In this document: positions 1 to 10,679 of the stretch, piece after piece
Layout of the letters: the number at the start of each line of letters is the position of its first letter
Numbering within the stretch: position 1 is the stretch's first letter
Assembly: GCA_004299095.1 (NCBI GenBank)
Contig: SCQQ01000086.1
Location: 1 to 64,000, forward strand
DNA: 64,000 nucleotides
Reading direction: 5' to 3'
Origin: Burkholderiaceae bacterium
GTDB lineage: Bacteria > Pseudomonadota > Gammaproteobacteria > Burkholderiales > Burkholderiaceae_C
Made by a program: the position numbers and the translations under genes
Notes under the pieces: model-generated
Seen by the model: only the letters and a program-made list of their open reading frames with translations
The model's database searches: none
What the model was told of the DNA's origin: nothing

Positions 1-276
1 TGCCACCAAGCCACCGGCGCGGGCCTGCCGGGCGCCTTCCCGCCGCTAAAAGGCAACGCCGCCGTGCTGGATACTGACCCCACCAAGCAGATCAAGACCA
101 TCCTGCACGGCTTGCAGGGTGAAGTGATCGACGGCGTGTCCTACCCGAGCCCGATGCCGGCATTCGGCGGAACCCTGAGCGATGCCGACGTGGCCGACAT
201 CGCGAACCACGAACGCACTTCGTGGGACAACAAGGGCAAACTCGTCACCGCCGATCAGGTCAAGGCACTGCGCTGA
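1..276 (+). CDS. Cytochrome c family protein, C-terminal part (5' end outside window)
   Basis: Frame 1 open from base 1: CHQATGAGLPGAFPPLKGNAAV...PMPAFGGTLSDADVADIANHERTSWDNKG; C-H motif start and typical class I cytochrome c distal Met region. Confidence 0.8.
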   Translation, partial: CHQATGAGLPGAFPPLKGNAAVLDTDPTKQIKTILHGLQGEVIDGVSYPSPMPAFGGTLSDADVADIANHERTSWDNKGKLVTADQVKALR

Positions 277-319
277 CCTGGCTGGTACGAGCCTGCCGTG
301 AAAGCGGCGGTGCGATCGG

Positions 320-736
320 ATGTCGAACGCGATCGCACTCTGCATCATTGCCATCATGCTTCTGGTCCCGAACACGCTGGTCGCGGGCTACGGGTCGCCG
401 ATGGGGCTCGCACTCACCGGCGGCATGCTCGCCATGGCGGGGCATGCCACCGCTTCCGTTCTGGCGCCGCTTGTCATGGCAGGTTGGTTCGGCATTGCAC
501 GCCTTGGCGTCTGTTTATGGCCTCCCGCGCAGCCGCCCCGACTCAGCCTCCGGCTCGTTTGCGCTGGGTTGTTCTCCTGCACAGTCGTTTCGCTTGGTCT
601 CATCGCAGTAACGGGCAATTCGCTCCTGTTTCGCGTTGGGTTCTTCGGGTGGCCCAGTACCGGCAGCAGTGTCTATCGCGTCAATGCTTTGGCGCAGGTG
701 GCGTGTCTGACTGCTGACGCCAGCGGACGCTCATGA
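320..736 (+). CDS. Hypothetical small membrane protein
   Basis: ORF of 138 aa with several hydrophobic segments; no family recognised; overlapping ORFs in other frames. Confidence 0.3.
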   Translation: MSNAIALCIIAIMLLVPNTLVAGYGSPMGLALTGGMLAMAGHATASVLAPLVMAGWFGIARLGVCLWPPAQPPRLSLRLVCAGLFSCTVVSLGLIAVTGNSLLFRVGFFGWPSTGSSVYRVNALAQVACLTADASGRS

Positions 737-1177
737 ATCGCACGCACTGACTGGAACCGTGACAAGACCTTCCGGAGCCGTCTTGAGCCGTCTGCGCGAA
801 AGGCCTGCCAACGTATCGGCACCCTGTGGGCAAGTGGCTGGGAACCAGGCGGTTATCCACACGCGGTCTTGTTCGCATGCACTTGTTCACAATCCGTGAC
901 TCGCCGGCGGGACAGTTGTCAATCCTCTTGTCCAAGGTAGAAATCGTTGTTTTCTCTGGATTAAATTGCGCTTTCCAAGGCTTCGCTGGTACTCTTACTA
1001 TCACTACGAACTATAGAAACGTAAATAAGGACTACTTGTGACAGACACGGCGCTTCGGCTCCTCCCTTTCCTTTGAATCGGCCGAAGGACGCTGTGCCAC
1101 TGGTAGAATTCATCCTGGTTTTTTACTGATTCGCAGAGCCTTTTCGGCTTTGACTCCCGTCGCGTTCATCCGGATTC

Positions 1178-1915
1178 ATGCCCATTTCCGTTTCTGGTCG
1201 AAGCCCTGCCACTTTCGAGATCAAGAGCGCAACACTTCCCCTGCTGATGTTGAAGCTCAAGTCGACCGACCTTGACGCGCTCGGAGCGGAATTGCAGACG
1301 TACTACGGCGATGTGGCGGACTTCTTCGACAACGATCCTATCGTCGTCGATTTGACGGAAGTGGCAGCGGACGCCGGTTCGTTCGATTTTGAACAACTGA
1401 AAGCGCTGTTGCGGGCGCGCAAGCTGCATCCATTGGTGGTGCGCGCCGGCAGCGAAGCGCAAATGGCCGCTGCGGCTGCGGCCGGCTTGCTGCCCGCGCG
1501 GGATCTCGTGGAGCGGCAGCAAACGACGGCAACCGTCGAGCCCGCAACGCCCGAGTTGCCGCCCCCCGGCGCTTTGGTGGTTGACATGCCGCTGCGCTCG
1601 GGCCAGCAGATTTATGCGCGCGGGCGCGATCTGGTGTTGCGCGCCATGGTCAATGCGGGCGCCGAAGTGATTGCAGACGGTCACATCCACGTCTACGCAC
1701 CGTTGCGAGGTCGCGCCATCGCTGGCGCCCGAGGTTGGACCGACGCGCGGATCTTTGCCCTTGACATGGAGCCCGAACTGGTTTCCATTGCCGGCGTTTA
1801 TCGCACCAGCGAGGAGCCGCTGCCGGATTCCGTCTGGCACCGCACCGCGGTCGTCTCGCTGGAATCATCGGGCGATCAGGATCAACTCGTTTTCGAGCCG
1901 CTTTCTGCTCGCTAG
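1178..1915 (+). CDS. minC: Septum site-determining protein MinC
   Basis: FEIKSATLPLLMLKLKSTDLDAL...; C-terminal MPLRSGQQIYARGRDLVLRAMVNAGAEVIADGHIHVYAPLRGRAIAGA; directly upstream of minD. Confidence 0.95.
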   Translation: MPISVSGRSPATFEIKSATLPLLMLKLKSTDLDALGAELQTYYGDVADFFDNDPIVVDLTEVAADAGSFDFEQLKALLRARKLHPLVVRAGSEAQMAAAAAAGLLPARDLVERQQTTATVEPATPELPPPGALVVDMPLRSGQQIYARGRDLVLRAMVNAGAEVIADGHIHVYAPLRGRAIAGARGWTDARIFALDMEPELVSIAGVYRTSEEPLPDSVWHRTAVVSLESSGDQDQLVFEPLSAR

Positions 1916-1960
1916 GCCGCGGTTCGTGCACTTTTTTGAATTCAATACAGGATCCTTGAT

Positions 1961-2776
1961 ATGGCAAAAATCGTCGTCGTGACCTCCGGCAAGGGCGGTG
2001 TTGGAAAAACCACGACCAGCGCGGCCTTTGCATCGGGCCTTGGGCTCAAGGGCCACAAAACGGCCGTCATCGATTTCGACGTCGGCTTGCGCAATCTCGA
2101 TCTGGTCATGGGATGCGAGCGCCGCGTCGTTTATGACCTGATCAACGTGATCCAGGGTGAAGCCAATCTGACCCAGGCGCTGATCAAGGACAAACAGTGC
2201 GAAAACGTGTCGATTCTGGCCGCCAGCCAGACGCGCGACAAGGACGCTCTCACGCAAGATGGCGTCAAAAAGGTATTGAATGATTTGGCCGACATGGGGT
2301 TTGAATATATCGTTTGCGATTCACCGGCGGGTATTGAAACCGGCGCTCTTTTGGCCATGCGTTACGCGGACGAAGCGCTGGTGGTAACCAATCCCGAAGT
2401 CTCGAGCGTGCGCGATTCAGATCGGATTCTCGGCATGCTCAGCAGCAAAAGTCAGCGCGCCATGGATGGCGGAGAGCGGGTGAAGGAGCATCTGGTGATT
2501 ACCCGCTACAACCCGAATCGGGTGGCGGATGGGCACATGCTCAGTCTGGACGATATTCAGGACATTCTGAGAATCAAGCTGCTCGGGGTCATTCCCGAAA
2601 GCGAAGCGGTGTTGCAGGCTTCCAACCAGGGCTTGCCGGCCATTTATCTCAAGGGCACGGATGTGGCCGGGGCGTACGAAGATGTCGTCGACCGGTTTCT
2701 TGGCGAAGAGCGGCCGATGCGGTATGTCGAGGCGGAGAAAAAGGGCTTTTTCAAACGTATTTTCGGGAGCAAATAG
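1961..2776 (+). CDS. minD: Septum site-determining ATPase MinD
   Basis: [31 protein letters not shown] deviant Walker A; C-terminal amphipathic tail [13 protein letters not shown]. Confidence 0.98.
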   Translation: MAKIVVVTSGKGGVGKTTTSAAFASGLGLKGHKTAVIDFDVGLRNLDLVMGCERRVVYDLINVIQGEANLTQALIKDKQCENVSILAASQTRDKDALTQDGVKKVLNDLADMGFEYIVCDSPAGIETGALLAMRYADEALVVTNPEVSSVRDSDRILGMLSSKSQRAMDGGERVKEHLVITRYNPNRVADGHMLSLDDIQDILRIKLLGVIPESEAVLQASNQGLPAIYLKGTDVAGAYEDVVDRFLGEERPMRYVEAEKKGFFKRIFGSK

Positions 2777-2778
2777 CA

Positions 2779-3057
2779 ATGTCGTTCCTGAATTTCTTTC
2801 TGCGTGAAAAGAAGAAGACCGCCAGCATTGCCAAAGAGCGCCTGCAAATCATCTTGGCGCACGAACATGCGGGTAACACGCGAGTTGATTATTTGCCAGA
2901 TTTGCAAAAAGACCTGATCGCCGTCATCAGCAAGTACGTCAAAATCGATGAAAACGATATCAAGGTGAATCTGGAACGGCAGGATGACCTGGAAGTTCTC
3001 GAAGTCAAAATTGAATTGCCGGAAGGCCTGAAGAAAAAAGAAAGCACAACCGATTGA
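2779..3057 (+). CDS. minE: Cell division topological specificity factor MinE
   Basis: [29 protein letters not shown]...; position after minD. Confidence 0.97.
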   Translation: MSFLNFFLREKKKTASIAKERLQIILAHEHAGNTRVDYLPDLQKDLIAVISKYVKIDENDIKVNLERQDDLEVLEVKIELPEGLKKKESTTD

Positions 3058-3335
3058 AAACGGAATGTTTGTTCCTTGCGGTTAGGAAAATACCTCCGAT
3101 TTGGGTAAACGCGGTTCACCAGGCTGATCGAAACCAGGTTCAGCCGTTCGACCGATGTTGCCCACTGACTGCAAGATTCAGTGCGGAATGTGGGTGTAGA
3201 CCGTAAAATACCGGTTTGCCCGGCGGCGTGTTGCAGGCGCTGCGGGTCGTGTGCTTGTCCAACCGATCATGCGATGCTGCAAGTCGCGCCGGGTGCTGGG
3301 CCCGTTGGAATGATCCAGCTAAGGAGAATTGGCGC

Positions 3336-3599
3336 ATGGCCAAGGAAGAACTGATTGAAATGCAGGGCGTGGTCGATGAGGTGCTGCCCGACACGCGCTT
3401 TCGCGTCACGCTGGATAACGGTCACGAACTGATTGCCTATTCCGCCGGCAAGATGCGCAAGCACCACATCCGAATCCTGGCGGGTGACCGGGTCACGCTC
3501 GAGCTGTCGCCTTACGATTTGACCAAGGGGCGCATCAACTATCGCCACCTCGAGCGCCGCGGCCCTCCAGGGTCGTCCAGAGGGCCGCAGCACCGCTGA
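3336..3599 (+). CDS. infA: Translation initiation factor IF-1 (variant with C-terminal extension)
   Basis: [81 protein letters not shown] ribosome site upstream. Confidence 0.93.
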   Translation: MAKEELIEMQGVVDEVLPDTRFRVTLDNGHELIAYSAGKMRKHHIRILAGDRVTLELSPYDLTKGRINYRHLERRGPPGSSRGPQHR

Positions 3600-3647
3600 T
3601 CAGGCCCTTTGAGCCAACGGTAAGAAGTGCAGCGCCAGGAATCGCGC

Positions 3648-3920
3648 TCAGATACCCGACTTGCGCTGAAGCACAGCGGATTGCGCCGCCACCTGCTCTC
3701 GCGGCACCATGCGGATGGCGTCGAACGGGCAGCGCACATAGCAGAGCGCACAGCCGGTGCACGCATCCGCGTCGTCCAACACCGATACCTTGCCGCCAAC
3801 GCCCGGGTGCAACAACAGCACATGGGGCGGGCAGACCGCCACACACCAGCCGCAGCCGGTGCAGCGGTCTAGGTTGATGGCGGGAATCGCGCGCGTGAGC
3901 CGCTTCACGGTTGCGCGCAT
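3648..3920 (-). CDS. 4Fe-4S dicluster ferredoxin-type protein
   Basis: Two motifs CTGCGWCVAVCPP and CTGCALCYVRCPF. Confidence 0.85.
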   Translation of the reverse strand: MRATVKRLTRAIPAINLDRCTGCGWCVAVCPPHVLLLHPGVGGKVSVLDDADACTGCALCYVRCPFDAIRMVPREQVAAQSAVLQRKSGI

Positions 3921-4035
3921 CGCCCGAGAGCGGTTGACAAATCCTTCATGGTGTCCAGCTTAGGCACGGTGCAGTGACATTGCGCGGACCACAGTCTTGA
4001 CGGTTGCTGCCGGGGGTCTCGCGCGCAGCGCCGGC

Positions 4036-4722
4036 TCAGTGCATGACCGCCAGCTCGCCCCAGAGCGCGCGCACGCCTTCCCACATGATCTCGATACCCA
4101 CGCACAGCAGGATGAACGCCATCAGCCGCAGAAAAACGATATGGCCCACTTCGCCCAAGCGGCCGAGGAGCTTGTCGGCGTAGCGAAACGTGAGTGTGAC
4201 GATGAGGCCGAGCAGGACGACAGCCACCAGGCCGCCGGCAAAATTGGCCACGGTCTGCCCCCACACCGGCGTTTGCAGACTGGCGCCCACCGCGATGGCG
4301 ACCGAAATCGAACCCGGTCCGCACGTGAGCGGGAATGTCATGGGGTAGAAAGCGCTCATGCTCACGTCTTCGTCGCTCAGCGTTTGCGCCATGTGGGCCT
4401 TGTCAGTGTTGGCGCTGCGCTGCGTATTGAGCAACTGCCAAGCCATGGAGGCCACGATCAGCCCGCCGGCCACGCGCACCACCGGCAGCGAAACGCCAAA
4501 AAAGCGTAGGACGTAGGAGCCGATCAGTAGCGCGCCCGCCAGCAGCAGCACCACGTGGCGCCCGATGCTGGACGCCAGCCGATGGCTCGCGTGGCGGTCC
4601 ATCCCGTGGGTGAAATCGACGAACAGCGGCGCCGTAGCGAGCGGATTGATGATCGGCAGGATGGCCGCGAGCGTGAACAGCAGTCCTTTGCCCGTGGCCA
4701 GAAACAGGATGGAAAAACCCAT
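4036..4722 (-). CDS. MarC family integral membrane protein
   Basis: ILPIINPLATAPLFVDFTHGM...VRVAGGLIVASMAWQLLN; hydrophobic throughout. Confidence 0.85.
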   Translation of the reverse strand: MGFSILFLATGKGLLFTLAAILPIINPLATAPLFVDFTHGMDRHASHRLASSIGRHVVLLLAGALLIGSYVLRFFGVSLPVVRVAGGLIVASMAWQLLNTQRSANTDKAHMAQTLSDEDVSMSAFYPMTFPLTCGPGSISVAIAVGASLQTPVWGQTVANFAGGLVAVVLLGLIVTLTFRYADKLLGRLGEVGHIVFLRLMAFILLCVGIEIMWEGVRALWGELAVMH

Positions 4723-4818
4723 GGGCGCGAATATAGCCGCGCGACGCGTGCTAAGCTCAAAAAATCAATCGTACGCGCGCTGGCGCGCGGCGCCAATCCG
4801 TTCTTGTGGAGACTCCGA

Positions 4819-5973
4819 ATGCCTGGACTTTTGCCTCATATCGACCCCGAAGGCTTGCTGGAATATTCGGTGGTCTATACCGACCGCTCGCTGAACCACA
4901 TGTCGAAGCGCTTCCAGGGCGTGATGAAAGACATTTCGGTGCTGCTGAAAGAGGTCTATCACGCCGACGCAACCGTGGTGTTGCCCGGCAGCGGCACATA
5001 CGGCATGGAAGCGGTGGCGCGTCAGTTCGCCACCGATCAATCCGTGCTGATCGTGCGCAACGGCTATTTCAGTTATCGCTGGAGCCAGATTCTGGAAACC
5101 GGCCGCATCACCGCGCCGGACCGCATCACCGTGCTGAAAGCCCGGCCGACGGGGGCGGGCGCGCAAGCGCCCTGGGTACCGGCACCGATTGTCGAAGTGG
5201 AAGCGGCCATTGCCAAAACCCAGCCGGCCGTGGTGTTCGTCCCGCACGTCGAAACCGCGAGCGGCATCTTGCTGCCGGATGAGTATTTGCGCCGCATCGG
5301 CGCGGCACTGCACCGCCACGGCGGCTTGTTCGTGCTCGACTGCATTGCTTCGGGCGCGGTCTGGGCCGACATGCGCGCGCTCGGCGTGGACGTGCTGGTG
5401 AGCGCGCCGCAAAAAGGCTGGAGCAGCGCCCCTGCGTGCGCCATGGTGGGCCTGTCCGCGCGCGCGCTGGAAGCGTTGGAAAAGACCACCAGCACCAGTT
5501 TTGCGCTGGATCTGAAAAAGTGGCGCCAGATCATGGCGTCGTATGAAAGCGGCAGCCACGCCTACTACGCCACCATGCCGACCATGGCGCTGCTGGAATT
5601 GCGCGGCGCCATGCAGGAAACGCGCGAGCGGGGCTTTGACGCGGCGCGCGAGCAGCAATTTGCACTGGGGCGCCGCATTCGCGCACTGTTGGCCGAGCGC
5701 GGCTTTCCGAGCGTGGCTGCCCCCGGTTTCGAAGCCCCGGGGGTGGTGGTGAGCTACACCACCGATCCTGACATTCACAACGGCAAGAAATTCCTGGCGC
5801 AAGGGCTGCAAATCGCTGCCGGCGTGCCGCTGCAGTGCGACGAACCGGCCGGCTTCAATACCTTCCGATTGGGCTTGTTCGGGCTCGACAAGCTCGGCGA
5901 TATCGAGGGCACGGTCGAGCGTTTTCGCGACGCACTCGACAAGATGGGCGCGAAGAAGCTGCAAACGGCGTGA
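4819..5973 (+). CDS. Class V aminotransferase (alanine-glyoxylate/serine-pyruvate type)
   Basis: PGSGTYGMEAVARQF...VLDCIASGAVWADMRALGVDVLVSAPQKGWSSAP (PLP Lys region). Confidence 0.88.
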   Translation: MPGLLPHIDPEGLLEYSVVYTDRSLNHMSKRFQGVMKDISVLLKEVYHADATVVLPGSGTYGMEAVARQFATDQSVLIVRNGYFSYRWSQILETGRITAPDRITVLKARPTGAGAQAPWVPAPIVEVEAAIAKTQPAVVFVPHVETASGILLPDEYLRRIGAALHRHGGLFVLDCIASGAVWADMRALGVDVLVSAPQKGWSSAPACAMVGLSARALEALEKTTSTSFALDLKKWRQIMASYESGSHAYYATMPTMALLELRGAMQETRERGFDAAREQQFALGRRIRALLAERGFPSVAAPGFEAPGVVVSYTTDPDIHNGKKFLAQGLQIAAGVPLQCDEPAGFNTFRLGLFGLDKLGDIEGTVERFRDALDKMGAKKLQTA

Positions 5974-6338
5974 CTGCTGAAGCGACCGCCGTGGCGCTGT
6001 GGCGGGTCGAAACCACGGTGGCCACGCAAGAGCAGGCACGCGGACTGGCACGTCGCGTCGTTGAACATCGGTTGGCCGCGTGCGTCCAGATTGAGCCGAT
6101 CGAGAGCGTTTACCGCTGGCACGACGAACTGGTTGTGGAACCTGAATACCGGATCGTGTTCAAGACTACCGCTGGACGCTATCCGGCGCTTGAAGCCGCG
6201 CTGCACGCGCACCATCCGTATGAATTGCCGCAGATCGTGGCGATCCAGGCCACGGCGGCTGAAGCCGGCTATGCGAACTGGGTGGATGCCAGCGTACGGG
6301 TGCCGCCAAACCAAGTACCTGGCCCGAACAAAAAATGA
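5970..6338 (+). CDS. cutA: Divalent cation tolerance protein CutA
   Basis: ARRVVEHRLAACVQIEPIESVYRWHDELVVEPEYRIVFKTT...HPYELPQIVAI; GTG start overlapping the upstream stop. Confidence 0.93.
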   Translation: MTAEATAVALWRVETTVATQEQARGLARRVVEHRLAACVQIEPIESVYRWHDELVVEPEYRIVFKTTAGRYPALEAALHAHHPYELPQIVAIQATAAEAGYANWVDASVRVPPNQVPGPNKK

Positions 6339-6378
6339 CGGGTTGATTCGGCCGCGCGACGGCTACGGACGGGGGTGT

Positions 6379-7929
6379 TCAAAATCGCTCCAGCTCCGGA
6401 AACGCCGTTTTGCCGGCGTGCACCACCATTTGCCCGTACTCGGCGCAGCGGTGCAGCGTGGGGATGACTTTGCCGGGGTTGAGCAGCCCGAGCGGGTCGA
6501 ACGCGTGTTTCACCGCCAGCATCGCGGCGCGCTCTTCGGGCGAGAACTGCACGCACATGCTGTTGAGTTTTTCCACGCCCACGCCGTGCTCGCCGGTGAT
6601 GGTGCCGCCCATGCGCACGCTGGTCTCCAGGATGTCGGCGCCGAAGCGCTTGGCGCGCTCCATCTGGTCGGACTCGCCCGCGTCGAACAGGATCAACGGG
6701 TGCAGGTTGCCATCGCCCGCGTGGAACACGTTGACGCAGCGCAACTGGTATTTCTTCTGCATCTCGCCGATCGCCAGCAGGATGTCGGCCAGGCGCTTGC
6801 GCGGGATGGTCGAGTCCATGCACATGTAGTCGGGGCTGATGCGGCCGCTTGCCGGAAAGGCGTTCTTGCGACCGCTCCAGAAGCGCAGGCGTTCTTCCTC
6901 GCTGCGGCTCACCGCCAACTGCGAAGCGCCCGCGGCATTCAGCACCGCCTTCATGCGGCCGATTTCTTCTGCCACTTCTTCCGGCGTGCCATCGCTCTCG
7001 CACAGCAGGATGGCTGCGGCTTCCAGGTCGTAGCCGGCATGCACGTAGGCTTCGGCCGCGATCGTCATCGGCTGGTCCATCATCTCCAGCCCAGCGGGAA
7101 TGATGCCGGCGGCGATCACCGCGGCCACGGCCCGTCCTGCGCTCTGGATGTCTGGGAAGCTCGCCATGATGCAGCGCGCCAACTTCGGCTTGGGCAGCAG
7201 CTTCACCGTGACTTCGGTGGTCACGGCCAGCATGCCTTCGCTGCCGGTGACGAGCGCGAGCAGGTCGTAGCCTGGCGCGTCCAGCGCTTCCGAGCCGAAT
7301 TCCACCGGGTCGCCCTCGACCGTGAAACCCTTGACCTTGAGCACGTTGTGCACCGTGAGTCCGTATTTCAGGCAGTGCACGCCGCCCGAGTTCTCGGCCA
7401 CGTTGCCGCCGATGGTGCAGGCGATCTGGCTGGATGGATCAGGCGCGTAGTACAGGCCGAAAGGCGCCGCCGCTTCGCTGATCGCCAGGTTGCGCACGCC
7501 GCACTCCACGCGCGCGGTACGCGCCAGCGGATCGATTTTCAGGATGCGGTTGAATTTGGCCAGCGACAGCGTCACGCCCTGCGCATTCGGCATGGCGCCG
7601 CCCGAGAGCCCCGTGCCGGCGCCGCGCGCCACCACCGGCACTTTCAACTGGTGGCAGACGCGCAGCACTGCCTGCACTTGCGCTTCGTTTTCCGGCAGCG
7701 CCACCGCCAGCGGCCGTTGGCGATACGCGGGCAGGCCGTCGCATTCGTAGGGGGCGGTTTGCTCGGGCGTCCAGCGCACGCCATTGCTGGTGAGCACGGC
7801 CTTGAGCGCCGTCACGACTTCGTGTTGCCGGTCGGCGCCGGTGCGGGCCGGCTGCTTCCAGCGGTTGGGATGGGTGATGGGCATGGTGGGTGGGACAGGC
7901 GGCGCTGGCGCTGCCGCTTTGACGAACAT
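6379..7929 (-). CDS. glcD: FAD-linked oxidase, glycolate/D-lactate dehydrogenase GlcD type
   Basis: PVVARGAGTGLSGGAMP, CTIGGNVAENSGGVHCLKYG, FHAGDGNLHPLILFD, GEHGVGVEK. Confidence 0.92.
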   Translation of the reverse strand: MFVKAAAPAPPVPPTMPITHPNRWKQPARTGADRQHEVVTALKAVLTSNGVRWTPEQTAPYECDGLPAYRQRPLAVALPENEAQVQAVLRVCHQLKVPVVARGAGTGLSGGAMPNAQGVTLSLAKFNRILKIDPLARTARVECGVRNLAISEAAAPFGLYYAPDPSSQIACTIGGNVAENSGGVHCLKYGLTVHNVLKVKGFTVEGDPVEFGSEALDAPGYDLLALVTGSEGMLAVTTEVTVKLLPKPKLARCIMASFPDIQSAGRAVAAVIAAGIIPAGLEMMDQPMTIAAEAYVHAGYDLEAAAILLCESDGTPEEVAEEIGRMKAVLNAAGASQLAVSRSEEERLRFWSGRKNAFPASGRISPDYMCMDSTIPRKRLADILLAIGEMQKKYQLRCVNVFHAGDGNLHPLILFDAGESDQMERAKRFGADILETSVRMGGTITGEHGVGVEKLNSMCVQFSPEERAAMLAVKHAFDPLGLLNPGKVIPTLHRCAEYGQMVVHAGKTAFPELERF

Positions 7930-8070
7930 GGTAGCGAAACGCGACCGACGTGACTTGGGGGTTCGGGTCGCTCGGTCGCCCGGTCACGCCGTCCGGTCGC
8001 GTGCTTTGCGCCGGGAGAAGCGCGCATTACACTGCAAGCGGCCGTCTTCATCATCTTGCGAGGAGCGAAT

Positions 8071-8793
8071 ATGAGTGACTCCACACCCATGGATTTGAGC
8101 CGCCTGATTCCGGGCTTCAATTTCTTTCAGGGCCTGGCCGGCGGTGGCCGTGCGTCCGGCGGCGCAACGGATGCCTCGGGATTCAATCACTGGATCGCGC
8201 CCACCGTGAACGTGGAGGAGCTGGATCGGCGCATCAACGAAATGAAAGCGGTGCAGTTTTGGCTGGAGCAGAACCTGCTCGGCCTGAAGGCCACCGTCCA
8301 GGCGCTGGAAGTGCAGAAAATGACGCTCGCCACGCTGCGCAGCATGAACCTGAGCTTGTCGGACGTGGCCAAGGCGTTCACCCTGCCGGGCGCCAAAGGA
8401 GCCGCAGGGAAAACACCCGCGAGTTGGCCGTTTGTGGATCGGACGGGGAAAGCCACCCCGGCGGGCGCAGCGGCTCCGGCGCAGAAGCCGGCAGCCGGTG
8501 CCAAGGACACACCGCCGGATGACAAAGGCCCAGGGGCTGCGGCGGTCAATCCGGCCGTGCTCGATCCGGCCAAGTGGTGGGGCGCGCTGACCCAGCAATT
8601 CCAGAAAATTGCCGCGCAGACCCTGAAAGAAGTGGCGCAACAGGTCCCGGCGCCGGGCGTGGAACCCAAGCCCGCGGCAACGCCCAAGGCCAAGGGGGCC
8701 GTCAAGGCCCGCACCGCGGCTCGCGCCGGCCGCAAGCCCGCCGCGCGCGCGAAAGCCGTCAAGAAGGCAGTGCCTTCCAGGGCGAAGAAGTAG
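8071..8793 (+). CDS. phaM: PhaM-type polyhydroxyalkanoate granule regulatory protein
   Basis: WIAPTVNVEELDRRINEMKAVQFWLEQNLLGLKATVQALEVQKMTLATL plus Ala/Lys/Pro-rich histone-like tail KARTAARAGRKPAARAKAVKKAVPSRAKK. Confidence 0.8.
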   Translation: MSDSTPMDLSRLIPGFNFFQGLAGGGRASGGATDASGFNHWIAPTVNVEELDRRINEMKAVQFWLEQNLLGLKATVQALEVQKMTLATLRSMNLSLSDVAKAFTLPGAKGAAGKTPASWPFVDRTGKATPAGAAAPAQKPAAGAKDTPPDDKGPGAAAVNPAVLDPAKWWGALTQQFQKIAAQTLKEVAQQVPAPGVEPKPAATPKAKGAVKARTAARAGRKPAARAKAVKKAVPSRAKK

Positions 8794-8881
8794 CGCCGCA
8801 CTCCGCAGCACGCCTGGGGGGACGCGACGGCTCGGCTGTGGACTCGGTGCCACCGAATCTCAAAGGCCAGAGCGGCCCGCT

Positions 8882-9475
8882 CTACCGGCTTTTTCCGCGA
8901 GCCCGGAGGTGCGGTTTGGGCGCGCTTTCGCCGCGCGCCCGCTCGCCGCGGTACATGCTGCTGGTCTTGCGCGCCAGGCCGGCCGCCTGCAGGCGCGCCA
9001 CGACCCGCCCGGCGTGCGCGTGCGTGATCGCCAGGCCGAGCGCGTCGGCGGCGTCGGCGCGCGGCGCGCGCGGCAGCGTCAGCAGGCGCTGCACCATGCT
9101 CTGCACTTGCTCCTTGGCCGCTTTGCCGTAACCGGCCACGGCCTGTTTCATTTGCAGCGCAGTGTATTCCGCCACCGGCAGGTCGCACGCCACCAGCGCG
9201 GTCAGGCACGCGCCACGCGCCTGTCCAAGCAGCAGCGTGGACTGCGGATTCACGTTGACGAAAACGATTTCCACGGCAGCCACGTCGGGCCGGTAGTGCG
9301 CGCTCACTTCCCGGATGCCGTCGAACAGCACCTTGAGGCGCGCGGGCAGGTTGCCCTGCTCGACGTTCCGGGTCTGGATCACGCCGCTCGCCACATAGCG
9401 CAGCTGGCTGCCTTCGACGTCGAGCACGCCAAAGCCGGTGATGCGCAGGCCGGGGTCGATGCCGAGGATTCTCAT
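8882..9475 (-). CDS. ruvC: Crossover junction endodeoxyribonuclease RuvC
   Basis: [22 protein letters not shown]...[22 protein letters not shown]...[15 protein letters not shown]. Confidence 0.97.
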   Translation of the reverse strand: MRILGIDPGLRITGFGVLDVEGSQLRYVASGVIQTRNVEQGNLPARLKVLFDGIREVSAHYRPDVAAVEIVFVNVNPQSTLLLGQARGACLTALVACDLPVAEYTALQMKQAVAGYGKAAKEQVQSMVQRLLTLPRAPRADAADALGLAITHAHAGRVVARLQAAGLARKTSSMYRGERARGESAPKPHLRARGKSR

Positions 9476-9520
9476 GGGAGCGATGCAGCGGTGGTGGTGG
9501 GCGGGGGCGTGGCGGTCGGG

Positions 9521-10441
9521 CTAGGGTTTCGCCGCCGCGGCAGCGGGCGGCATGGCGGGTGGCGGCGCGGTCGTCAACGGGTCGGTCTGCAGCGTGGTTT
9601 CCAGCCGCTCGTCGTGCGTGAAGTTGAAACGTGCGGTCACGTCGAACTGGTCGGTGTCCTGGCGCATGGCGGGCGTGAAGGGTCCAAACGGCGCGGCCTT
9701 GGCCACGATGGCTTCGGCCAGCCGATCCAGCAGGCGGTCGCCGGAGCTGCGCACCACGCGCGCATCCAGAAGCTGGCCGTCATGATTGACGAGCAGCGCC
9801 ATCAGCAACTCGCCGTACAGCTTGCGGCCGGCAACCTGGGGAAAGTTCTGCGTTCCGACCTGCTCGATCTTGTGGCGCATTTCATCATAGTAAATAGCGT
9901 AGGTTGCGCCCAGCGTGGCGGGGCTCAGGTAGCGCTTGCGCGGCCGCGAATTTTCTTCCTGCACGCGCTTCTCGATCGCGGCCAGCAGCTTGGAGAGCCG
10001 CGCGCGCCGCTCCTGATTGGCCTGCGCCCGCGGATCGCCGCTGTCGTTCACGGCGGTTTGCGGCAAGGCATCGAGTTGCTTGCGCACCTGCAGGATGAGC
10101 GCCTGTTGGCGCCGCATCATGTCCGCGATTTCACGCTGGTTCTGGTCGATGGCCGAATCGCCTGCGCTGGCGACCTTGGTGGCCGGCAGCGGCGTGCTGG
10201 CGATCACTTTCCGGTCCGATTCGCCGCCGCCCGCCAGATCGTGCTGGGCGATGGCCTGTGCCTTGATCGGGCGCTCGTCGGACTTCGCGTTCACCAGGAT
10301 GATGTCGAGCGTGTTGTCCTGGAACACGTGCTTGAACGCGTCCGGATGGACGAAGCGGATCGACAGGATGGCCGCGTGCACGGCAATCGACAGGATCAGC
10401 GCCCACTGCAGTGGCGTGACGGTGCGGAGCCAGCGCTTCAT
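9521..10441 (-). CDS. Energy transducer TonB-like protein
   Basis: Single N-terminal TM segment WALILSIAVHAAILSIRF and C-terminal TonB-like domain YGELLMALLVNHDGQLLDARVVRSSGDRLLDRLAEAIVAKAAPFGPF. Confidence 0.8.
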   Translation of the reverse strand: MKRWLRTVTPLQWALILSIAVHAAILSIRFVHPDAFKHVFQDNTLDIILVNAKSDERPIKAQAIAQHDLAGGGESDRKVIASTPLPATKVASAGDSAIDQNQREIADMMRRQQALILQVRKQLDALPQTAVNDSGDPRAQANQERRARLSKLLAAIEKRVQEENSRPRKRYLSPATLGATYAIYYDEMRHKIEQVGTQNFPQVAGRKLYGELLMALLVNHDGQLLDARVVRSSGDRLLDRLAEAIVAKAAPFGPFTPAMRQDTDQFDVTARFNFTHDERLETTLQTDPLTTAPPPAMPPAAAAAKP

Positions 10442-10679
10442 CCTAGAAACCGCAGTTGATCACTTCGCAACCTCATGAATGTCTCATGAACATTGACCGC
10501 GTTGACTTCGCTGGGCCTCACCGCCCAGATGGGAGCGCTACCCGTTCGCCAGCACCGCGCTCGGCGCGCCATGCGGCGTTGCTCGTCCTCGCAGGCACGA
10601 GCCGGCCGCGTCCTCGCGTCTTGCCTGGCACGCCGATCGCGGCACTGCCCAACGGGTTCGACTGCGGTTTCCAGGATCA

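Noticed and set aside
826-1041. 71-aa ORF in a locally AT-rich patch upstream of minC
   Set aside because: No ribosome site or family signal; more likely promoter/leader DNA of the min operon.
6061-7953. 630-aa + ORF opposite glcD
   Set aside because: Antisense shadow ORF; glcD on the minus strand has clear FAD-oxidase motifs.
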